Shown here in pieces: positions 44,465 to 52,598 of a stretch of 64,000 bases of DNA. The position numbers and the translations under genes were made by a program. This DNA comes from Natrinema amylolyticus_A (GTDB lineage: Archaea; Halobacteriota; Halobacteria; Halobacteriales; Natrialbaceae). The notes beneath the pieces were generated by a model. It did no database searches. It had not been told where the DNA came from and saw only the letters and a program-made list of their open reading frames with translations. Position 1 is the stretch's first letter. The number at the start of each line of letters is the position of its first letter. The stretch covers positions 372,001-436,000 of the forward strand of contig NZ_JBHUDI010000005.1 in assembly GCF_042678045.1 (NCBI RefSeq), written 5' to 3'.

Positions 44465-45301
44465 ATGGAACTGGATTCTGACCCCCACATTCTCCTGACG
44501 AACGACGACGGGATCGACGCACCCGGAATCCGGGCGCTGTACGACGCACTCCAGGCGGTTGGCACGGTCACCGTCGTCGCGCCCGATCGGAACCGCAGCG
44601 CGGTCGGCCGGTCGCTGTCGTATGGCCGGACGCGATCCTCGCCCGACGACCTCTCGCTGGATCTGGAGTCGGATTCGTTTACCTCGCCAGTTCCCCACAC
44701 CAACCACGAACTCGGGTACGCCATCGACGGCACGCCCTGTGACTGTGCCATCGTCGGCGTCAACGCCATCGAGCCCGAACCCGACATCGTCGTCTCGGGC
44801 TGTAACGCCGGTGCGAACCTCGGTGCGTACGTCTTCTCCCGATCGGGGACCGTCAGCGCGGCGATGGAGGCAGCGTTCCTCGAGACGCCATCGATCGCCG
44901 TCTCGATGGATACGCTCGGCTACGACACCGACCTCGAGCCGACGGATTTCGAGCGAGCGGCCGAGATCACCGCCACGATCGTCAGCGGCGCGCCCGGAAC
45001 CGGTCTGTTCGATCGCGTCGACTACCTGAACGTCAACGTACCTCGGCCGGACCGCGAGCCAAACGGCTATGCGATTACGCGCCCGACCCGCGTCTACGAG
45101 ATGGATGCGACGGTCGAGGACGGAAGCTTTCAGTTGACTAACCGCCTCTGGCAACAGATGGCCAACCGGGACATCCCCGATCCCGACGATACCGACCGCC
45201 ACGCCGTGCTCGCGGATCAGGTCTCGGTCTCGCCACTCCGGATCCCCTACGAGGTCGTCGATACTGCGTCCGTCCGGACGATCTTCGAGCACATACTCTA
45301 G
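44465..45301 (+). CDS. surE: 5'/3'-nucleotidase SurE
   Basis: A 278-aa SurE phosphatase. N-terminal ILLTNDDGIDAPGIRAL contains the metal-binding DD pair. VVAPDRNRSAVGRSLS follows, then the GTPCDCAIVGVNAI and SGCNAGANLG region with the conserved Asn. It removes phosphate from nucleoside monophosphates and related substrates. No operon evident; the DUF2103 gene starts 59 nt downstream. Confidence 0.94.
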   Translation: MELDSDPHILLTNDDGIDAPGIRALYDALQAVGTVTVVAPDRNRSAVGRSLSYGRTRSSPDDLSLDLESDSFTSPVPHTNHELGYAIDGTPCDCAIVGVNAIEPEPDIVVSGCNAGANLGAYVFSRSGTVSAAMEAAFLETPSIAVSMDTLGYDTDLEPTDFERAAEITATIVSGAPGTGLFDRVDYLNVNVPRPDREPNGYAITRPTRVYEMDATVEDGSFQLTNRLWQQMANRDIPDPDDTDRHAVLADQVSVSPLRIPYEVVDTASVRTIFEHIL

Positions 45302-45360
45302 CGCCGCGGCAGCCGGCGAAAAACACGGCTGTTTTACACGGCCGGTGTCAACACGCGATC

Positions 45361-46119
45361 ATGGAGTGTCGCCACTGCGCATCGCCGCTCGAGAAACCCG
45401 GGGACTACTGTCTGGTCTGTCGGGAGGCCAACACCGAAGCGATCGTCCTCGAGGCGGCACGTGACAGGGCGACCATCACGATGCTCGCGGGTGAGGACGA
45501 GACGCACGAGCGCGATGGGTCGGCGGACCCCGACGAGCAGATCCTCGGCGAGACGACGATCACGACGACGCCGGAAGACGGCGAGAACGAGCCGATCGAA
45601 CTCCGGAACTTCGCGGGCCTGATCGGCGACGAAATCCGCCGCAAGCGTCCCGAGGAGGTCTACGCCGGGGGCACGCGGACGGTAATTCGCGCCGTGCGCG
45701 AGGAACTCCACCATCCTTTCTACCGCGTCGACGACGACGAGCCAGTCCAGGCCGTCCTCGAGCGCCGCGGCAACCGCGCGCTCGACGTCGTCGAGACACC
45801 GCCGGCCGAGAAGATCGGCGGCAGCCACACGACGCTTATCGGCGGCCGAACGGGTATGGAGGCGATCCACGCTGTCGCGGGCCACCCCCACGTCAAGAAG
45901 GTCATTCCGGGCCCCATCGACGCCGGCGGCAAGGGCTCCCAGTCGGGTATGCGCGCAAAGGTTACCCGCGCCGACGACGGCGGCAACGTGCGGATGTTGC
46001 TCCGAGACGGCTCGAGCGTGCAGGAAAATCGTGTCGTGACGACCGCTCGAGATCGGGAGATGGGGGAGCGAATTCGGGCGGATTTGAACGACGTGCTCGC
46101 AGAAGCGGAGTTTCAGTAG
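45361..46119 (+). CDS. DUF2103 zinc-ribbon protein
   Basis: A 252-aa protein. An N-terminal CRHC...CLVC zinc ribbon (residues 3-20) is followed by a soluble domain I recognise as DUF2103, with segments IGGSHTTLIGGRTGMEAI and VIPGPIDAGGKGSQSGMRAKV. Present in many archaea; function unknown. The conserved glycine-rich and basic loop suggests RNA or nucleotide binding, which is inference. Confidence 0.85.
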   Translation: MECRHCASPLEKPGDYCLVCREANTEAIVLEAARDRATITMLAGEDETHERDGSADPDEQILGETTITTTPEDGENEPIELRNFAGLIGDEIRRKRPEEVYAGGTRTVIRAVREELHHPFYRVDDDEPVQAVLERRGNRALDVVETPPAEKIGGSHTTLIGGRTGMEAIHAVAGHPHVKKVIPGPIDAGGKGSQSGMRAKVTRADDGGNVRMLLRDGSSVQENRVVTTARDREMGERIRADLNDVLAEAEFQ

Positions 46120-46191
46120 CGCTGACGATGGGCGTGCGGCTGGTGGCCGTCGGTAAGCCGGCCGCTCGAGTGTCGCCGATCGCGGCGATAG

Positions 46192-49100
46192 CTATTCGTC
46201 GACCGGTTCAACTGATTGATTATCCGGCTGCTCATCAACCGGCTCCGCCGGGGAGTCTTCTGTCTGTTCGTCTCCGGGTGAGTCGGGCGATTCCGGTTCC
46301 TCGGAGGGGACAGGTTCCTCCGGTGGCTCTGATTCTTCGGGAGTCTCTGGCTCTTCCGGTTGCTCGTCGGGAGTGCTGTCGGGCGATTCGTCAGCCGTTT
46401 CGGGTTCAGTCACCGTGAACTGGATCGACGCAGCGTCATCGTCGGTGCGCACGGTTGCGGTTCGGTCGCCGACATCCGTCTGGGTCGTCGCATACGTCAG
46501 CGTGACTGATCCCGTCTCGTCGGCAGCGAGTGACACAGGTTGGGTGCCGGCGCCCTGTTGCTGGTCGATATCCAGGTACACGTCAGTCTCACCGGCTTCG
46601 GTGCCGACGTTCGTCACCTCGGCGGTCACCTCGAGTGTGGCTCCGACTTCGACCGGATCGGTCGCGTTCACAGTTGTCACCTCGAATGTCGCCGGCTCGG
46701 CTGGTTCCTCGACGGTCACCTGCGCCGTCGCCTCGTCGTCCTCGCTGCGAACGGTAACCGTGAGTTCGCCGATGTCCTCCGGTCGGGTTTGATACGACAG
46801 CGTCACCGTTTCGAGCGCACCTTCCTTGAGATCGACCTGCGCGGTGTCGACGACCTGCCCGTCGACCGCGAGCGCGAGTTCCTGGGAACCAGTGGCGTCG
46901 CCGACGTTTTCGACCTCGACCGTCACCTCGAGCGTCTCACCGGCCACCACGGGATCTGTCGTCTCGAGGATGGCGACCGAAAACGCAGGCTCCGGATCTC
47001 GGTACTCGCCAGCTGGCTCCGTCTCGGCCCGGAGCGTCTCGTCGTAGAGGTAGTGCTCGAGGTCGATCTCCCAGACGAGTCGCTCGTCGTCGGTTTCGGG
47101 TGTCCACTCGACGGTGAACGAGTGAGTTCCAGGCTCGAGCGCGGGCGGTTCGTCCCCGGTTGTTCCCGCGACGAACGCGCCGCCAAAGAGTTCGAGCGCG
47201 TTCGGGTTCTCGTAGCCGAACGTGACTGTGTAGCTGTCGTCTTCCGCGGGCGTGACGTCCTCGAGTGCGATCGTCGGCCGCTCGGGCCGGCGTTCGTCGA
47301 TGCAGTCGTTTGGGTTGCTTTCGCGGCGCTCATCCGATTCGAACCAGTTGACGAAGACGGTCCCGATAGTCGAGCCGAAGCCGTCGTCTCGGAGTCCGAC
47401 GACGACCTCGTCGTCGGTCCGCTCGAGGACCCCCTCGTTATCGCTGATCTGGAGCCGAATCGTCCCGGAAAACGGGGCATCGATCGCGTCGCCGATCGTG
47501 ATCCCCGGATGGGCGTTGCCGACGCCCGCTGGGTCGACGAAGAGCGTCTCGACGGTCAGATCGTCGCCGTCTTCGAACGTTCCGGAGACGGTTGCCTGCG
47601 TGCAGTCGACGAACTCGATCTCGATGTCCCTGTCGTCGGTGCCGTAGACGAGGACCGTCCGTTCGTCCGAGGCAACGGCGCTCTCGACGCGAACCGGGAA
47701 CTCCTGGTCGTTTTCCACGAGTGCTGTTTCGAACGCCATCGTGACCGTCTCGCGGGCACCCGGTTCGACCCGTCTCGACGTGCTATCCACGACAGTTGGA
47801 TCGTGACCGACGACGAACTCGAGATCCTGCGTCACGGTGACCTCGCTCGCGTTCTCGACTTCGGCGGTCACCTCGAGTACGTCGCCAGCGTCGACGGGAT
47901 CGTTCGTCCCGGTGATCGTCACGGTTACATCGACATCGTCTGTGCCGATCACCTCGACGTCGCGGACGGCCGCGTCGTCGTCGCTTTCGACCCGTACGGG
48001 AAACGTCTGCGTTCGCCGGACGAGCGCCGTTTCGAATTCGAGACCGACCGTCTCGGTCTCGTCGCCGGCGACCGTCACCGACTGGGAATCGACGAGTTCG
48101 GGATCGTGACCGACGATCAGTTCGATTTCCTGGGTCGTCTCCGACTCGGCAGTGTTCTCGAGTGTTGCGGTCACCTCAAGGACATCGCCGGTCGCGACCG
48201 GATCGTTCGTCTCGATGTTCGTCACTGTCAGCGGCGGCTCGTCGACGTAGACGAAGACAGGAACCTCGTCCGAACCAGTCTCGGTTTCGATCCGGGCCGG
48301 GAACTCTTGAGTGTTCCTGACGAGTGCGGTCTCGTACCCCATCGTGACCGTCTCGGATTCGCCGGACTCGAGTGATACCACTGCCGTATCGACCACCGTC
48401 GGATCGTGACCGACGATCAACTGCACCTCTCGCGTAAGTCCCGTGGAGTGGCTATTCTCGAACTCGGCGGTCACCTCGAGAAACTCGCCCGTCTGGACCG
48501 GTGCATTGGTCTCCACGATCGTCACGTCCAGTCCGATATCCTCGGTGCCGATCACTTCGACCGTCCGTTCGTCGGCGCTGTCTTCGGCTTCGACCCGCGC
48601 GGGGAACGTCTGGGTTCGCCTGACGACTGCCGTTTCGAACTCGAGATCGATCGTTTCGGACTCGCCCCCGCCGACGGTCACCGACTGGCTGTCGACGAGT
48701 TCGGGATCGTGGCCGACGATCAGATCGACATCCTGTGTTATTTCGGTGTCGATCGTGTTCTCGACCGTCGCCGTGACCTCGAGCACCTCGCCGGCGTCGA
48801 CGGGATCGTTCGTCTCGAGGATCGACACGGCCAGGTCCGCATCGGTTTCACCGACGTCGTCGATCACCCACGGCCGTTCGGACGTGATCGTTCCGTTCTC
48901 ACTGATTACCCAGGCGATGATCGGACACCCGTGGCAGCCGCTCTCGAGCGAGAGCGTCGCGGTGTCTTCGCTCCCGCTCACCGCTGTCTCACCGAGGATG
49001 ACGTCCGCGTGGCCGAGCCACCAGACGACGCGGTCGAGCGCGCCGTCGGAGTGTGCGACATCCAGCTCGAGTTCGATCGATTCGTCGGTTGTCACCGCGA

Positions 49101-49884
49101 GTGACTCGGCGGCCGGCCGCTTGCCCTCGATGGTCGGCGCTGCGGTCCCGGTTTCCGCCACGGTGATCGTCCACGTCGCTCGACGGGGCTCGTCGTCGCC
49201 GACGGCAGCAGCGACCTCGTAGGTGCCTGCCGAGTCGAACGTCGTCTGCCAGTAGTCGGCTCCCCGATGGCCGTAGTACGTGCTAAACCAGGGTCCCATC
49301 GACCAACCGACGTACTCGGCATCGACGAACCACTGTGTTCGTCCACCGTACTCCCCGAGCGCGTCGGATTCGACCTCGAAGAGCACCGTCGTCTCCGGCT
49401 GTACCGTCAGCTCCGGGTCTGGTGACAGCTGTGCGGTGTCCAATTCCTCGACGGCGAGGACGTCGACGGTGCGTTCGGCCGTGTCGTCGTCGGTCTCGAA
49501 CCGGACCGTGACCGTCCCGTCCTGGCTGACCGGATAGGTGCGATAACTGAAGTAGTCGATCGTCTCGGTTTCACCGGGACCAACCGTCGTTTCGACGGTC
49601 GATCGATGTTCGCCCTCGTAAAAACTCTCGACTGTTGCTCGCACTGCCGTCGTACCTGTGTTTTCGACTGCCACACTCACCTCGAGCAGCGATCCACCCT
49701 CGACGGGCGCGTTCGTCTCGACGATTCGAACCTCGGTGGCGCCGTCGTCCTGAACGGCACTTCTCCGCTTCGCGACCTCTCGTTCGATCGCTTCCACACT
49801 CCCCGTCAGCGTCGCCGCCAGACCGCCCCCGGCGGCGAGATAGCGTCGTCGCCGCATGGGTACGCTGTCCACGACGGAACGCAT
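46192..49884 (-). CDS. Large secreted CARDB-repeat protein
   Basis: A 1230-aa protein with at least seven CARDB-type beta-sandwich repeats of about 100 residues, starting near residues 54, 353, 455, 557, 657, 971 and 1071. They are recognisable by TN(D/A)PV-G--LEVTA-VENT. The four central copies also share VGHDP. Between them lie two other beta-rich regions (about 150-350 and 755-960). The N-terminus (MRRRRYLAAGGG from residue 10) looks like a Tat signal but its hydrophobic core is short. The C-terminal 80 residues are Pro/Glu/Asp-rich. There is no membrane anchor, so it is probably secreted or cell-wall bound. Start 49884 or 49857. Confidence 0.82.
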   Translation of the reverse strand: MRSVVDSVPMRRRRYLAAGGGLAATLTGSVEAIEREVAKRRSAVQDDGATEVRIVETNAPVEGGSLLEVSVAVENTGTTAVRATVESFYEGEHRSTVETTVGPGETETIDYFSYRTYPVSQDGTVTVRFETDDDTAERTVDVLAVEELDTAQLSPDPELTVQPETTVLFEVESDALGEYGGRTQWFVDAEYVGWSMGPWFSTYYGHRGADYWQTTFDSAGTYEVAAAVGDDEPRRATWTITVAETGTAAPTIEGKRPAAESLAVTTDESIELELDVAHSDGALDRVVWWLGHADVILGETAVSGSEDTATLSLESGCHGCPIIAWVISENGTITSERPWVIDDVGETDADLAVSILETNDPVDAGEVLEVTATVENTIDTEITQDVDLIVGHDPELVDSQSVTVGGGESETIDLEFETAVVRRTQTFPARVEAEDSADERTVEVIGTEDIGLDVTIVETNAPVQTGEFLEVTAEFENSHSTGLTREVQLIVGHDPTVVDTAVVSLESGESETVTMGYETALVRNTQEFPARIETETGSDEVPVFVYVDEPPLTVTNIETNDPVATGDVLEVTATLENTAESETTQEIELIVGHDPELVDSQSVTVAGDETETVGLEFETALVRRTQTFPVRVESDDDAAVRDVEVIGTDDVDVTVTITGTNDPVDAGDVLEVTAEVENASEVTVTQDLEFVVGHDPTVVDSTSRRVEPGARETVTMAFETALVENDQEFPVRVESAVASDERTVLVYGTDDRDIEIEFVDCTQATVSGTFEDGDDLTVETLFVDPAGVGNAHPGITIGDAIDAPFSGTIRLQISDNEGVLERTDDEVVVGLRDDGFGSTIGTVFVNWFESDERRESNPNDCIDERRPERPTIALEDVTPAEDDSYTVTFGYENPNALELFGGAFVAGTTGDEPPALEPGTHSFTVEWTPETDDERLVWEIDLEHYLYDETLRAETEPAGEYRDPEPAFSVAILETTDPVVAGETLEVTVEVENVGDATGSQELALAVDGQVVDTAQVDLKEGALETVTLSYQTRPEDIGELTVTVRSEDDEATAQVTVEEPAEPATFEVTTVNATDPVEVGATLEVTAEVTNVGTEAGETDVYLDIDQQQGAGTQPVSLAADETGSVTLTYATTQTDVGDRTATVRTDDDAASIQFTVTEPETADESPDSTPDEQPEEPETPEESEPPEEPVPSEEPESPDSPGDEQTEDSPAEPVDEQPDNQSVEPVDE

Positions 49885-50087
49885 AATACGTTGTCACCGT
49901 TTGCTTGATCGTCATTCTTCACCAGCAAATGGACGCGAAACAGGCGGGTGCGTGCTGCCGCCCGGTCTCGAGGTGTGGCATGCACAGTACATGCTGAGAG
50001 CGAATACTGCCAGTATCTGATGCAAGTGACACTTGCTGCTGATTGTCCGAGCCTTAACGGGATGGCTGTAATTAGATATAATTAGCT

Positions 50088-50294
50088 ATGCTCGAGCGAC
50101 CGGACGCCGTCCTCACGCTAATCCCGCTGCTGGCGGTCAGCGGCCTCGCCGTTCGCACACTGCTTGCGGTACCGGGTATTGGATCGGGACTGTTCACTGC
50201 GCCGCTTGCGGTCGTCGGCTATTTCGCTGCGCTCGCAGTCGTTTTGCTGGAACTGCTGGCGTGGCCGGCCACCGAGCGAATCGGTGGGTCGTGA
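50088..50294 (+). CDS. Small membrane protein, 68 aa
   Basis: 68 residues with two hydrophobic segments (LTLIPLLAVSGLAVRTLLAV and FTAPLAVVGYFAALAVVLLE), and polar ends. ATATAATTAG just upstream may be its TATA box. No family recognised; short hydrophobic proteins of this type are common in haloarchaea. It stands alone upstream of the ribosomal cluster. Confidence 0.65.
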   Translation: MLERPDAVLTLIPLLAVSGLAVRTLLAVPGIGSGLFTAPLAVVGYFAALAVVLLELLAWPATERIGGS

Positions 50295-50336
50295 TCGGAG
50301 CCGATCGCGTCCACGAAGCGACGTGACTCAACAGGT

Positions 50337-50343
50337 TTAAGAA
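50337..50343 (+). promoter_or_regulatory. TATA box of the L37Ae gene
   Basis: TTTAAGA about 29 nt before ATG 50369, typical spacing for a leaderless ribosomal-protein transcript. Confidence 0.5.
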
Positions 50344-50368
50344 TCCGCTGGCGATAGAGAGCACTACT

Positions 50369-50632
50369 ATGGCCAAGAAAGGACAGGTCGGTAGCGCTGG
50401 CCGCTTCGGTGCCCGCTACGGCCGCGTCGCACGACGTCGCGTCAGCGAGATCGAAGACGACATGCAGAACGCCGAAGTCGACGGCGACGACGTCACCCGC
50501 GTCGGTACTGGCATCTGGAAGAACGAAGAGACCGGCGAAGTCTTCACCGGCGGTGCCTACCGCCCGGAGACCCCCGCCGGCCGCACCGTCCAGCGCTCCA
50601 TCCGCGCTGCGCTCGCCGAGGACGACGAATAA
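50369..50632 (+). CDS. rpl37ae: Ribosomal protein L37Ae, Cys-free variant
   Basis: An 87-aa large-subunit ribosomal protein. The N-terminus GSAGRFGARYGRVARRRVSEIE and later GGAYRPETPAGRTVQRSIR are the archaeal/eukaryotic L37Ae signature. Unlike the usual form, there is no Cys at all: the first CxxC is replaced by DGDD and the second by KNEETG, so the zinc finger is lost while the surrounding fold is kept. It is followed after 19 nt by rpoP, the conserved neighbour. Confidence 0.92.
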   Translation: MAKKGQVGSAGRFGARYGRVARRRVSEIEDDMQNAEVDGDDVTRVGTGIWKNEETGEVFTGGAYRPETPAGRTVQRSIRAALAEDDE

Positions 50633-50651
50633 CCACCTCTTCAGGTCCAGT

Positions 50652-50786
50652 ATGAGTTACAAATGCTCTCGCTGTAAACGCGACGTCCAGCTCGACGAGT
50701 ACGGCGGCGTCCGCTGTCCCTACTGCGGCCACCGCGTGCTCCTGAAAGAACGCAGCCGCGACGTCAAGGAAGTCGACGTCCAGTAA
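50652..50786 (+). CDS. rpoP: DNA-directed RNA polymerase subunit P
   Basis: A 44-aa zinc-ribbon subunit of archaeal RNA polymerase (Rpb12 homologue). CSRC (residues 5-8) and CPYCG (about 22-26) bind one zinc. Sequence MSYKCSRCKRDVQL is canonical. Stop is followed after 9 nt by the pcc1 gene. Confidence 0.94.
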   Translation: MSYKCSRCKRDVQLDEYGGVRCPYCGHRVLLKERSRDVKEVDVQ

Positions 50787-50795
50787 CGCGTCAGC

Positions 50796-51065
50796 GTGTC
50801 TTCTCACGACGCGACCCTCGAGTTCGACTACGAGAGCGTCTCGCGTGCCGAACTCGTCGCCGAAAGCGTCGTCCGCGAGATCGGCGAGATCGACGACGAC
50901 CGCTCGCAGACGACCCTCGAGCGTGACGGCGCTCGCGTTTGTATCGAGATCGATGCCGACGACGTGATCGCCCTGCGGGCCGCGCTGAACACCTGGTTCT
51001 CGCTGGTCGACGTCGCCGAGCGGACTGCCGACGCCGGTGCAGGGATTCTCGAGTCCAACCAGTAG
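50796..51065 (+). CDS. pcc1: KEOPS complex subunit Pcc1
   Basis: An 89-aa dimerising subunit of the KEOPS complex, which makes the t6A modification of tRNA. The family's domain is visible as SRAELVAESVVREIGEI...DADDVIALRAALNTWFSLVDVAERT. It starts at GTG. Position after rpl37ae and rpoP is the standard archaeal arrangement and supports the call. Confidence 0.88.
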   Translation: MSSHDATLEFDYESVSRAELVAESVVREIGEIDDDRSQTTLERDGARVCIEIDADDVIALRAALNTWFSLVDVAERTADAGAGILESNQ

Positions 51066-51132
51066 GCGTGACCCGCCAGAGCCCTGTACCGGCAGGCCGC
51101 GCGGTCTTTATCGTCGCTTTCGAACCACCCGT

Positions 51133-51681
51133 ATGGCAGAACAGCCTGCGACGTGGCTCGGCCTCGACGCCGACGCCAAGCCCCTCGTGATTGCCGGACT
51201 CGCGCTCGGACTGGGGATCGGCGGGTTCTTCGATGGAATCGTCTTCCATCAGATCCTCCAGTTCCATCACATGCTGTCGTCGCATCCGGATGCGAGCGTC
51301 GCGACGAACCTGCGGCTGAACGTGGTTGCCGACGGGCTCTTTCATCTCGGCACGTATACCTTCACGATCGTCGGGCTCGTCCTGTTCTCGCGCGCGTGGC
51401 GATTTCGACCGGTACCGAAGTCCGGCCGAACGCTGCTCGGCGCGGTGATCATGGGTTGGGGTGTGTTCAACCTCGCCGAGGGGGTCGTGAATCACCACCT
51501 GCTCGGGATTCACCACGTTTGGCCCGCCGGTCCTGGCCCGCTCGTCCTGTGGGACGCGGTTTTCCTCCTCTGGGGGGCGCTGTTCCTCGTCGTCGGCTAC
51601 CTCACGATCCGAACCGATAGCGCTGCGACGCCGACAGGTGAAGCCGACGCGGTCGCGGCGGACGGTAGCGGATCGGAGTGA
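51133..51681 (+). CDS. DUF2243 membrane protein
   Basis: A 182-aa membrane protein with four hydrophobic helices. The DUF2243 signatures are GFFDGIVFHQILQFHHM and LAEGVVNHHLLGIHHV, with repeated His that could bind metal. It is inserted between pcc1 and the prefoldin gene in an otherwise information-processing cluster. Start is MAEQPATWLG. Function unknown; some bacterial relatives are near copper genes, which I recall only loosely. Confidence 0.85.
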   Translation: MAEQPATWLGLDADAKPLVIAGLALGLGIGGFFDGIVFHQILQFHHMLSSHPDASVATNLRLNVVADGLFHLGTYTFTIVGLVLFSRAWRFRPVPKSGRTLLGAVIMGWGVFNLAEGVVNHHLLGIHHVWPAGPGPLVLWDAVFLLWGALFLVVGYLTIRTDSAATPTGEADAVAADGSGSE

Positions 51682-51770
51682 TCGCGGCAGAACAGTGGCA
51701 CTGGTTGCCTGCCGATTCGCGGCGAACCACAAAGCTTGGCTTTATCAGTCCGGAGGGCGACGGTCGAGGT

Positions 51771-52166
51771 ATGCAAGGAAACCTGCCGCCGGAAGCACAG
51801 GAGAAAATCGAACAGCTACAGGACCTTCAGGAGACGGCACAGCAAGTCGCCGTCCAGAAGCAGGAAGCGGAAACCGGCCTTACCGAGGCCCAGAACGCCC
51901 TCGACGAACTCGAGAACATCGACGAGGAAACGACCATGTACCGCAGCGTCGGCGAACTCCTCGTCGAGACCGACTACGACCAGGCAGAGGAAGACCTCGA
52001 GGACAAGGTCGACTCGCTCGAGCTCCGCCTCGAAACTCTCGAGAAGCAGGAAGACCGCGTACAGGACCAGTTCGAGAGCCTGCAGGACGAGCTCGAAGAG
52101 CTGCTCGGTGGCGGCATGGGCGGCGGTCCGAGCCCCGCTGGCGGCCCCGGTGCTGGCGGCGCATAA
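51771..52166 (+). CDS. pfdB: Prefoldin beta subunit
   Basis: A 131-aa chaperone subunit. The two long helices of the coiled coil flank a beta hairpin (residues about 10-45, 70-110), with MYRSVGELLVETDY between as in PfdB. The C-terminus is Gly/Ala-rich (LLGGGMGGGPSPAGG). It hands unfolded proteins to the thermosome. The next gene starts directly after the stop. Confidence 0.92.
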   Translation: MQGNLPPEAQEKIEQLQDLQETAQQVAVQKQEAETGLTEAQNALDELENIDEETTMYRSVGELLVETDYDQAEEDLEDKVDSLELRLETLEKQEDRVQDQFESLQDELEELLGGGMGGGPSPAGGPGAGGA

Positions 52167-52427
52167 ATGCCGACTAACGAGCCGACGGCCGACGACGTCG
52201 TCCAGACGGCGTCGGACGCTGCGGAAGGCTACGTCTTCTCGCAGTACAAACAGTCGGCCGTTCGCGATCTCGACGTCACCGTGACGTTCGAAGATGGCGT
52301 CCTCGAGGTCGACGTCTACCTCAACGTGCCCGAGGCCGACGCTGAGGCCGACCCCGATCCCGAACAGGTCGCCGACGATGCTGCGCTCGCGGCTCGGCAA
52401 GCGGTCGACGAGCTGTTCGAGGAGTAA
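52167..52427 (+). CDS. DUF3194 family protein
   Basis: An 86-aa acidic protein recognised as DUF3194, the usual gene after prefoldin beta in euryarchaea. Starts MPTNEPTADDVVQTA and ends VDELFEE. Zero-nucleotide gap after pfdB, so it is translated from the same transcript. Function unknown. Confidence 0.88.
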   Translation: MPTNEPTADDVVQTASDAAEGYVFSQYKQSAVRDLDVTVTFEDGVLEVDVYLNVPEADAEADPDPEQVADDAALAARQAVDELFEE

Positions 52428-52598
52428 CGGACGCGGTCTCGCGTTCTGAACGGCTTCTTTCGGTCTCTTTGAGAGTTCCTAGCCAGTGCTAGATCGGTGA
52501 TCGACGTGTGAGTGGTATGGCTGTTTCCGGTGAACGTCAGTGCGAAGCGACGAACCGGTGAGTGCCACGAATCGCTCGAACGGACGTACCGACGGCCG

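Noticed and set aside
46540..48375. A 611-codon open frame on the plus strand inside the CARDB gene
   Set aside because: The antisense frame repeats with the CARDB units; its apparent repeats are the shadow of the real gene's repeats.
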